Positions 58,436 to 64,000 of a DNA stretch of 64,000 bases are shown in pieces. Under the pieces are notes generated by a model. That model made no database searches, was not told the DNA's origin, and worked only from the letters and a program-made list of their open reading frames with translations. This stretch comes from UBA932 sp031548545 (lineage in GTDB: Bacteria > Bacteroidota > Bacteroidia > Bacteroidales > UBA932): contig JAVBQY010000007.1 of NCBI GenBank assembly GCA_031548545.1, forward strand, positions 124,001 through 188,000, written 5' to 3'. The stretch's first letter is position 1. Each line of letters begins with the position of its first letter. A program made the position numbers and the translations under genes.

Positions 58436-59665
58436 TTATCTTCTTCTGGAACCACCCGAACCACCCGAACTGCTGCCGGAGCCGCCGGAATATCCGCCGC
58501 TCGAAGAGGCGTTGCTGTTAGAGGAGTTATAACTATGGTTGGAATGGTTGTTGGTGTTGTTATTGCTGTTGTTGTTACTGTTGTTATCGTTGTTACGGGG
58601 CCTGCGGCTTTGATATGAGGGTTCATTGTTATTCGACCCGGAGTTGGATTTGTTCGTACCGCCGGAGCCTATCGTAACATTATTGCTATGGCCGGCTTGA
58701 TTGCCGCCGCGGCGTGTGTTGTTATAATTGTAGTTGCCGTTGTTTGTTTCCGGATTGATACGGGTGTACTGGGGTTTATTGCCGGTACCTGCACCTGTAT
58801 TGTCTGTGTTAGTCCGGCGGCGGTTATTATAATTATATGTATTGCCGTTATTGGTAATAGAGCCGTTGTTATGGCTTCTGCGAAGGTCCTGACCGGAGGA
58901 GCGGCCCATGTTTTGCCCATAGTGGCTGCTTTGGTTGCGGTTGCCGCTAACCTGCTGCATTTGCGGGCTGCGCCGTTGTTCGGAGTAGGATGGGCGTGCG
59001 CCTATCGGAGACTGTGGTTGACGGCCGTAATGGTCTGCATAATAAGGTCTGTAGGGGACATAAGGTCCGTAGGGTCCGTAAGGGTGATAGGGGCCGTAAG
59101 GTCCATAAGGCCTGTAGTAGTAAGGAGTCCATGCATAGTAAGAGCCATACCAGGGACTGTACCACGGATCATACCAGCCGCAACAGTAGCGGTAAGGGTT
59201 CCACCAGGGATTATAATAGCCGTAGTAAGGATAGTTGTAGTAAGGATAGCCCCAGGCCCAATTGGCGGATACATAAATATTCACACCGGATGACGGACGG
59301 GTATATTCAGTCTGGTCGAACATCCTCAATCTACGGGCATAAGAATCATCATCGCCGTCCAGGTTTACATAAGTGTAGTTGTTGGTTCCGGCCTGTTCAT
59401 TGTCTAAGGCGCGTACGGTAGCGGCGTTGCTTTTCTCTGCCACTACCTGGCTGTTGGCGGAAGAGGACTTGGAGATAACAGTGCGGCTCTTTTCGTATAA
59501 GGCTTGCGCTTCACTATTATTCTCGGCTGCGCGTTGAGGATTGGCTTGGCGCTGGCTTCCGGCGGGCGCATAGATACTGTCTTCCGGAATTGATGAATAT
59601 TGCGAAGATGCACATCCTCCGGCTATTAAAAGGGCGGTAATTGTAACGGCGTGTAAAAATTTCAT
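58436..59665 (-). CDS. Tyrosine/asparagine-rich low-complexity lipoprotein
   Basis: 409 residues from ATG 59665, preferred because a clear GGAGG at 59671-59675 lies 5 bases ahead; ATG 59668 is only 2 bases from it. The lipoprotein signal is FLHAVTITALLIAGGC. The mature chain has an ordered segment (EAQALYEKSRTVISKSS to YVNLDGDDDSYARRLRMFD), a Tyr/Pro/Trp-rich repeat region (PYGPYGPYHPYGPYGPY), then Asn/Arg-rich and Ser/Gly-rich tails. Similar proteins are sometimes labelled vitellogenin-like in Bacteroidetes. It is presumably surface-exposed and disordered. It is first in an operon with two FadL-like proteins and lies divergent from proS. The function is unknown. Confidence 0.75.
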   Translation of the reverse strand: MKFLHAVTITALLIAGGCASSQYSSIPEDSIYAPAGSQRQANPQRAAENNSEAQALYEKSRTVISKSSSANSQVVAEKSNAATVRALDNEQAGTNNYTYVNLDGDDDSYARRLRMFDQTEYTRPSSGVNIYVSANWAWGYPYYNYPYYGYYNPWWNPYRYCCGWYDPWYSPWYGSYYAWTPYYYRPYGPYGPYHPYGPYGPYVPYRPYYADHYGRQPQSPIGARPSYSEQRRSPQMQQVSGNRNQSSHYGQNMGRSSGQDLRRSHNNGSITNNGNTYNYNNRRRTNTDNTGAGTGNKPQYTRINPETNNGNYNYNNTRRGGNQAGHSNNVTIGSGGTNKSNSGSNNNEPSYQSRRPRNNDNNSNNNSNNNTNNHSNHSYNSSNSNASSSGGYSGGSGSSSGGSGGSRRR

Positions 59666-59670
59666 CATAA

Positions 59671-59675
59671 CCTCC
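59671..59675 (-). promoter_or_regulatory. Strong Shine-Dalgarno site of the tyrosine-rich lipoprotein gene
   Basis: AAGGAGG on the minus strand is a consensus-like ribosome site, unusual among the other genes here. Its spacing favours ATG 59665. Confidence 0.65.
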
Positions 59676-59697
59676 TTTTTTATTCGGTTAAATTTCC

Positions 59698-59705
59698 TAC
59701 TTTTG
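59698..59705 (+). promoter_or_regulatory. Probable -7 element of proS
   Basis: TACTTTTG followed by CAGG matches TAnnTTTG, 80 bases before the proS start. No exact TTTG at -33. Confidence 0.5.
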
Positions 59706-59718
59706 CAGGAATTTATTG

Positions 59719-59726
59719 CAAAGATA
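59719..59726 (-). promoter_or_regulatory. Probable -7 element of the lipoprotein-FadL operon
   Basis: On the minus strand TATCTTTG lies 53 bases before the preferred lipoprotein start and faces the proS element on the plus strand. Confidence 0.5.
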
Positions 59727-59785
59727 ACAAAAAATACAGCTTGTTTGGTTAAAATATAACTAAATAAGTTAAAAAGTTTAAAAAC

Positions 59786-61258
59786 ATGGCGAAAGAAGTT
59801 ACAACAAAGGAAGAAAATTATTCATTATGGTATAATAATCTGGTGATTAAGGCCGATTTGGCAGAGAATTCTGCGGTGAGAGGATGTATGGTTATAAAGC
59901 CTTATGGTTATGCCATTTGGGAGAAGATGCAGGCGGCTCTTGATAAAATGTTCAAGGATACCGGTCATGTTAATGCTTATTTTCCTTTGTTTATTCCCAA
60001 GTCTTTCCTGAGTAAGGAAGCCGAACATGTGGAAGGATTTGCCAAAGAATGCGCTGTGGTGACCCATCACCGTTTGATGAATAGTCCCGATGGTAAAGGT
60101 GTTGTTGTAGACCCGTCGGCCAAGCTGGAAGAAGAGCTGGTTGTGCGCCCCACGTCCGAGACGATTATCTGGAATACCTATAAGAATTGGATTACCTCTT
60201 ACCGGGATCTGCCGATTCTTTGTAACCAATGGGCCAATGTAGTGCGTTGGGAGATGCGTACCCGCCTTTTCCTGCGTACGGCCGAGTTCCTCTGGCAGGA
60301 AGGCCATACGGCCCATGCCACCCGTCAGGAGGCCGTAGAGGAAACAGAGCGCATGGTGAATGTGTACGCCCGTTTTGCCCGCGAGTGGATGGCCCTGCCG
60401 GTGCTTGTAGGAAGCAAGACGGCCAGTGAGCGTTTTGCCGGAGCCATTGATACGCGTTGTATTGAGGCTATGATGCAAGACGGAAAAGCCTTGCAGGCCG
60501 GTACTTCACATTTCCTGGGACAGAATTTCGCCAAGGCCTTTGAAGTACAGTTTGCCGGAAAAGACGGTAAACTGGATTATGTCTGGGCAACCTCATGGGG
60601 GGTATCAACCCGTTTGATCGGCGCGTTGATTATGGCTCATAGTGATAATAACGGATTGGTGCTTCCTCCGAAGTTAGCGCCTATACAGGTGGTGATGGTG
60701 CCCATTTTCAAAGGGGAAGAAGAGTTGGCAATGATGCGTGAGCACCTCTCGAAGATTAAAGTGGAACTGGAAGCTAAAGGTATCAGCGTGAAGATTGATG
60801 ACCGGGATAACCTGCGTTCGGGCTTTAAATTTGCCGAATGGGAACTGAAGGGCGTACCGGTACGTATAGCCGTTGGCCCTCGTGATATGCAGAACGGTAC
60901 CCTGGAGATTGCCCGCCGTGATACCCTGGAAAAACAGACCATTGCTGTGGAAGGCATTGCCACTCATGTGGAAGAACTGTTGAATGCCATTCAGGATAAT
61001 ATATACGGCAAGGCCCTGGCCTTCCGGGATACGCATATGTATAAGGTAGATAGCTATGAGGAGTTCAAAACCCGCATAGAAGAGGGCGGATTCTTTCTCT
61101 GCCACTGGGATGGTACGCCTGAGACCGAGGCCTTGATCAAGGAAGAAACCAAGGCGACCATTCGTTGTATCCTGACGGATGAAACGCCGGAACCCGGCAA
61201 ATGTATGGTTACCGGGCAACCCTCCGCCCAACGTGTTGTTTTTGCACGCTCGTACTAA
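59786..61258 (+). CDS. proS: Prolyl-tRNA synthetase, archaeal/eukaryotic-like class
   Basis: 490 residues, class IIa. The short length and lack of the large editing insertion identify the archaeal/eukaryotic-type ProRS that Bacteroidetes generally carry. Motif 1 surrounds GYAIWEKMQAALDKMFKDTG, motif 2 is WANVVRWEMRTRLFLRTAEFLWQEGHTAHAT, and motif 3 appears near WGVSTRLIGALIMAHSD. The anticodon-binding domain (PIQVVMVPIFKGEE to VRIAVGPRDM) and a C-terminal zinc-like domain with cysteines follow (FFLCHWDG, IRCILTD, GKCMVTG). It charges tRNA-Pro. It is divergent from the tyrosine-rich lipoprotein gene and is followed by a TTCATTATTC-type repeat. Confidence 0.96.
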   Translation: MAKEVTTKEENYSLWYNNLVIKADLAENSAVRGCMVIKPYGYAIWEKMQAALDKMFKDTGHVNAYFPLFIPKSFLSKEAEHVEGFAKECAVVTHHRLMNSPDGKGVVVDPSAKLEEELVVRPTSETIIWNTYKNWITSYRDLPILCNQWANVVRWEMRTRLFLRTAEFLWQEGHTAHATRQEAVEETERMVNVYARFAREWMALPVLVGSKTASERFAGAIDTRCIEAMMQDGKALQAGTSHFLGQNFAKAFEVQFAGKDGKLDYVWATSWGVSTRLIGALIMAHSDNNGLVLPPKLAPIQVVMVPIFKGEEELAMMREHLSKIKVELEAKGISVKIDDRDNLRSGFKFAEWELKGVPVRIAVGPRDMQNGTLEIARRDTLEKQTIAVEGIATHVEELLNAIQDNIYGKALAFRDTHMYKVDSYEEFKTRIEEGGFFLCHWDGTPETEALIKEETKATIRCILTDETPEPGKCMVTGQPSAQRVVFARSY

Positions 61259-61312
61259 ATAGTGAATAGTGAATAATGAATAACGAATAATTGAAAAGTA
61301 TTCATTATCAAA
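61259..61312. repeat. GTGAATAATGAATA-type repeat after proS
   Basis: GTGAATAGTGAATAATGAAT and related units follow the proS stop. This is the reverse complement of the TTCACTATTC leaders found before other genes. The end can pair partly with TATTCATTATC at 61300-61311. Confidence 0.55.
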
Positions 61313-61337
61313 AATTTAATTTTTTAAACTCAAATAT

Positions 61338-62042
61338 ATGGACTCATCCGTCCCTCCGCGAGAGGAAATCCTGAAAAACCTGACAGACAAATCCTGTGCT
61401 AAACAGAAGGCTTATGATGTTGCCCTTGAAACATTCAACCAGCTGAAGGAAATCTTACATGAATTATGTAATGATGTTAATGATGCCCTACCGGAAAATA
61501 TAGACCGTCGTGTACGGCTGGAATACCGTGACAGGGGTAAGTTTGAAGCAGAGTTGAAAGTGGCCGGCGACATGTTGATTTTCAGCATGCACTCCAATAT
61601 TTTCCAATTTGACCGTGACCACCTGATCTGGAAAACCTCCTATGTACAGCAGAATCCTTATAATTCCTATTGCGGCATTATCAGTATTTATAATTTTTTG
61701 GCAGATTCTTTCAAGTTCAACCGGATTGAAGATTTGGGTTACCTTATAGGCCGTGTATTTATCAATAAGGACAGGCTGTTTTTTGTGGAAGGCAAGCGGC
61801 AGGTGGGTTTCCGCTACGGCAGTTTTGGTGAAAAGGCGATCACGCCGGCAGACCTGAAATCCATTGTAGAAACCGCTATCCTCTATGCCATTGAATTTGA
61901 CCTTTTGGTTCCGCCCTATGATATGGTGAAAATGGCTACCGTGGAGCAGATGAACATGAAGATTGAAAATGCTAAATTGCAGACCGGTAAACGTCTCGGC
62001 TTTCAGTTTAAGTCCGATGATGTGCTGAATGTTAAAGAATAA
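61338..62042 (+). CDS. Conserved protein of unknown function
   Basis: 234 residues, no signal peptide or membrane segment; I do not recognise the family. The N-terminal ~60 residues look helical (AKQKAYDVALETFNQLKEIL). The central part is mixed: RVRLEYRDRGKFEAELKVAG, MLIFSMHSNIFQFDRDHLIW, NSYCGIISIYNFLADSFKF and LGYLIGRVFINKDRLFFVEG, suggesting an alpha/beta protein that binds a ligand or partner. The C-terminus (LQTGKRLGFQFKSDDVLN) is short. It sits between proS and ruvX; the ruvX start lies 18 bases after its stop, and the ruvX -7-like element overlaps its end. From the neighbourhood I infer a conserved Bacteroidetes housekeeping protein. Confidence 0.7.
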   Translation: MDSSVPPREEILKNLTDKSCAKQKAYDVALETFNQLKEILHELCNDVNDALPENIDRRVRLEYRDRGKFEAELKVAGDMLIFSMHSNIFQFDRDHLIWKTSYVQQNPYNSYCGIISIYNFLADSFKFNRIEDLGYLIGRVFINKDRLFFVEGKRQVGFRYGSFGEKAITPADLKSIVETAILYAIEFDLLVPPYDMVKMATVEQMNMKIENAKLQTGKRLGFQFKSDDVLNVKE

Positions 62043-62047
62043 ATTCG

Positions 62048-62055
62048 TACCTTTG
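62048..62055 (+). promoter_or_regulatory. Possible ruvX -7 element giving a near-leaderless transcript
   Basis: TACCTTTG followed by CAGC ends only 4 bases before the ruvX ATG. If used, transcription would begin at or inside the start codon. No -33 was found. Confidence 0.4.
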
Positions 62056-62059
62056 CAGC

Positions 62060-62473
62060 ATGGCACGCATTCTGGCAATAGACTATGGGCAAAAGCGTAC
62101 GGGATTAGCAGTTACTGATCCCCTGCAAATTATAGCTACGGCTTTGGATACGGTGCCTACCTCCGGCTTATTGGTTTACCTGAAAAAGTATTTGGAGAAA
62201 GAGTCCGTAGAGCGCTTTGTGGTGGGATATCCCCGGAATATGGATAATACGCCGTCGGATGCTACTAAGTATATCGACCCTTTTCTGAAACAATTGGCGC
62301 AACAATTTCCGGAGATTAGTGTTTCTTTAGAAGATGAGCGATTCACTTCTAAAATGGCCTTTCAGGCGATGATTGACGGTGGAATGAAGAAAATGGACCG
62401 GCGCAACAAGGGAACAATAGATAAAATAAGCGCGGTGATTATCCTTCAGTCTTTCATGGAACGGCAGCGTTGA
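62060..62473 (+). CDS. ruvX: Putative pre-16S rRNA nuclease / Holliday junction resolvase RuvX (YqgF)
   Basis: 137 residues, the usual YqgF size, RNase H-like fold. The first acidic residue lies in RILAIDYGQKRTGLAVTDP. The second conserved block is ERFVVGYPRNMDNTPSD, and the third acidic region is SVSLEDERFTSKMAF, with a DKISAVIILQSFMERQ C-terminal helix (third aspartate at the end helix). YqgF enzymes are thought to finish the 5' end of 16S rRNA, and some act on Holliday junctions. It is followed by a hairpin and a REP-like repeat before def. Confidence 0.92.
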   Translation: MARILAIDYGQKRTGLAVTDPLQIIATALDTVPTSGLLVYLKKYLEKESVERFVVGYPRNMDNTPSDATKYIDPFLKQLAQQFPEISVSLEDERFTSKMAFQAMIDGGMKKMDRRNKGTIDKISAVIILQSFMERQR

Positions 62474-62500
62474 GCCTGTTGACGCACAGGCTTCTGTCTT
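62473..62500 (+). terminator. Weak hairpin terminator after ruvX
   Basis: AGCCTGT (62473-62479) pairs with ACAGGCT (62486-62492) around TGACGC. The following TCTGTCTT is only partly T-rich. Confidence 0.4.
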
Positions 62501-62521
62501 GCTAAAGGAGTTCTTTTATTA

Positions 62522-62592
62522 TTACTCGCCTCACGGCTCATGAGCTCATTTTTCTCGGTTCATTATTCACTATTAGTTATTCATTATTCATT
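62522..62592 (+). repeat. Diverged REP-like unit followed by TTCATTATTC leader, before def
   Basis: ATTACTCGCCTCACGGCTCA at 62522 repeats the lead of the 44-bp units at 35929-36016 with G-to-A and other changes. TTCATTATTCACTATTAG and further TTATTCA units follow, ending just before the def start. Confidence 0.75.
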
Positions 62593-62599
62593 AATTTGT

Positions 62600-63154
62600 A
62601 TGGTTCTTCCGATTTATATATATGGTTCTGCGGTACTTAAAAAGAAAGCCGCGTTGCTAACCCCCGATTATCCGGGGCTGCAACAGTTAATAGCCGATAT
62701 GCGTGATACGCTGGCCCATGCCGAAGGCGTTGGTTTGGCGGCCCCACAGGTGGGGCATTCTATTCGTTTATTTATTACCGATGGTGCGCCTTTTAAGGAG
62801 GAGAATCCGGAGTTGGCAAGCTTTCAGCGGGTGATGATTAATCCCGAGATTATAGAATTCAGCCGGGAGTGCTGGACTTTCAATGAAGGTTGCCTGAGTG
62901 TGCCTGACATTCATGAAGATGTGATACGACCGGAGAAAGTACGTATCCGCTATCTGGATGAAAACTTTAAGGAGCAGGAAGAGTCTCTTGACGGATTGGC
63001 GGCGCGGATCGTACAGCATGAGTATGACCATATAGAAGGTAATGTATTCACGGAAAAACTGTCGCCTATCCGGCGGAAGTTGTTGAGCGGAAGGCTTAAA
63101 AATATGTCGCGCGGTAAGGTTTCCGCCCACTATAAGACCAAGCTGGAACAGTAG
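62600..63154 (+). CDS. def: Peptide deformylase
   Basis: 184 residues from ATG 62600 (MVLPIYIYGSAVLKKKAALL). A longer frame from 62540 encodes an HYSLLVIHYSLI-type peptide from the repeat and is rejected. The deformylase motifs are complete: GVGLAAPQVG, EGCLSVPD (metal-binding Cys) and QHEYDHIEGNVF (two His ligands and catalytic Glu). It removes the formyl group from nascent proteins at the ribosome using Fe(II) or similar metal. In Bacteroidetes the ruvX-def order is common. No clear Shine-Dalgarno site precedes it, only the AT-rich leader. It converges on rodA with a 15-base gap. Confidence 0.95.
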   Translation: MVLPIYIYGSAVLKKKAALLTPDYPGLQQLIADMRDTLAHAEGVGLAAPQVGHSIRLFITDGAPFKEENPELASFQRVMINPEIIEFSRECWTFNEGCLSVPDIHEDVIRPEKVRIRYLDENFKEQEESLDGLAARIVQHEYDHIEGNVFTEKLSPIRRKLLSGRLKNMSRGKVSAHYKTKLEQ

Positions 63155-63169
63155 GATTACGCCTTGGGC

Positions 63170-64000
63170 TTAATCCCACTTGACCGCATCAAACTTCAGC
63201 AGTATGAAGAGCATGAGGGTAAAGGCCCAGAGGGAAGATCCCCCATAGCTTATAAAAGGCAGGGGAATGCCTATTACAGGCGCCAGGCCGATGGTCATGG
63301 CAATATTGATCACCACATGAAATGCAATGAATGAGAAGACGCAGTAACCGTATATGCGGGCAAAGGCGTCTCGTTGCCGTTCGGAAATGCTCACAATGCG
63401 GCTTAGTAACCACACATAAAGGGCTATTACTGTTAGTACGCCCAGAAATCCCCATTCTTCGCCGATCGTACAGAAGATAAAATCGGTACTTTGTTCGGGG
63501 ACAAAGTTGTATTTGGTTTGTGTGCCTTCTAAAAAACCCTTGCCAAAAAAGCCGCCGGAGCCAATGGCTACCTTTGACTGGTGTACGTTGTAACCGGCGC
63601 CCTGGAGGTCTTCTTTCAGCCCCAGCATATCTTCTATACGATCACGGTGGTGCGGTTTGAGCAGATTGTCATACATATAATCTACGGAAGAAGCTATGGC
63701 GATGGAACCGATGAAAAACAGCGCTATAGGCCAGAAATAACGGACTTTCTTTTTAATAGCTACATAGATTCCGCCGGTAACGGCCAGTCCGCAGGCGCCC
63801 AGGAATACCTGCTGGCTATTCAGTACCGGTTGACCGAAGAGAGGGAGTATAAGTTTGTCTGCCAATAGAAAACAGCCGAAGGACGCTGTTGTGGCTATGA
63901 GCAGGTCCGAAAGCCTGTGGCTGAAGAGGGTGTAAGTGAGTAACGTTATAATCCACAGGAAGATAAATACGGATAGTGGTTGCCAAATGATGGAGAGGAT
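63170..64000 (-). CDS. rodA: Rod shape-determining protein RodA (5' end outside window)
   Basis: 276 residues are visible; the frame stays open across the right edge, so the N-terminal part is missing, and a TTG at 63865 is not a real start. It is a SEDS-family polytopic membrane protein. Membrane segments such as LSVFIFLWIITLLTYTLF and VFLGACGLAVTGGIYVAI precede the extracytoplasmic loop HQSKVAIGSGGFFGKGFLEG and the hallmark FVPEQSTDFIFCTIGEEWGF. The end reads LAPVIGIPLPFISYGGSSLWAF. RodA polymerises glycan strands with PBP2 during cell elongation. In this phylum it is usually the last gene of an mre-mrdA-rodA operon, so mrdA is expected beyond the window. Confidence 0.94.
   Translation of the reverse strand: MLSIIWQPLSVFIFLWIITLLTYTLFSHRLSDLLIATTASFGCFLLADKLILPLFGQPVLNSQQVFLGACGLAVTGGIYVAIKKKVRYFWPIALFFIGSIAIASSVDYMYDNLLKPHHRDRIEDMLGLKEDLQGAGYNVHQSKVAIGSGGFFGKGFLEGTQTKYNFVPEQSTDFIFCTIGEEWGFLGVLTVIALYVWLLSRIVSISERQRDAFARIYGYCVFSFIAFHVVINIAMTIGLAPVIGIPLPFISYGGSSLWAFTLMLFILLKFDAVKWD

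Noticed and set aside
61259..61337. tRNA or small RNA gene in the gap behind proS
   Set aside because: The gap is low-complexity repeat without any cloverleaf-capable sequence, CCA end or T-loop motif.

Overview
The window looks like a chromosomal segment of a member of the Bacteroidetes, most likely order Bacteroidales. The evidence is: families largely restricted to that phylum (DUF4290, DUF4301 and DUF5723-type proteins, a GH3/serine-hydrolase fusion, FadL-like pairs, fimbrillin-type lipoproteins); C-terminal domains of type IX secretion (T9SS) cargo; promoters of the form TTTG-N19/20-TAnnTTTG; and few strong Shine-Dalgarno sites. About 47 protein genes fill nearly all of the 64 kb. I see no rRNA, tRNA, CRISPR array, insertion sequence or integrase, and no gene-free stretch over 300 bases.

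Layout. 1-9000 (+): the end of a GH3/beta-lactamase-fold protein, a T9SS type-B cargo protein joined to a bifunctional (p)ppGpp enzyme, then DUF4290-murA-ftsK (cell wall precursor synthesis and chromosome segregation), closed by a terminator. 9000-13120 (-): a two-domain M16 zinc protease lipoprotein and an unrecognised enzyme-like protein. 13212-19277 (+): a CLC chloride channel/transporter with CBS domains, Tex, and an M3 peptidase lipoprotein. 19388-25006 (+): an envelope lipoprotein with a DUF5723 outer-membrane protein, phosphate butyryltransferase plus butyrate kinase (butyrate and ATP formation), and a LolA-like carrier. 25018-27639 (-): DUF4301 and PdxB. 27737-31669 (+): a secreted protein with four TonB-C-like domains and PcrA/UvrD helicase. 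31666-33212 (-): a small DNA-binding-like protein and an HI0933-type flavoprotein. 33319-37082 (+): a calcium P-type ATPase, a YbgC-like thioesterase and an FKBP-type isomerase. 37163-39910 (-): pyruvate phosphate dikinase.

40181-48469 (+) is the main accessory block: a six-gene operon of three paralogous fimbrillin-like lipoproteins, two further pilin or anchor-like lipoproteins, and a 1003-residue beta-helix protein ending in a T9SS type-A-like sorting domain. It reads as a surface fimbria or adhesin system. 48479-52243 (-): cytidine deaminase, a phage-type Mom/GNAT-like protein, a deoxyhypusine-synthase-family protein with a lysine/alanine/proline tail, and glyA. 52335-55430 (+): rmuC, a GH3 hexosaminidase and a WbqC-family protein. 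55427-59665 (-): a tyrosine/asparagine-rich lipoprotein followed by two FadL-like outer-membrane proteins. 59786-63154 (+): proS, an unrecognised conserved protein, ruvX and def. 63170-64000 (-): rodA, cut by the window edge.

Two small repeat types recur between genes. One is a 44-bp REP-like unit, tandem at 35929-36016 and present once more near 62529. The other is a TTCAYTATTCA-type low-complexity leader, usually directly upstream of a start codon. It creates false N-terminal extensions such as the HYSLF-type peptides, so several starts were moved downstream.
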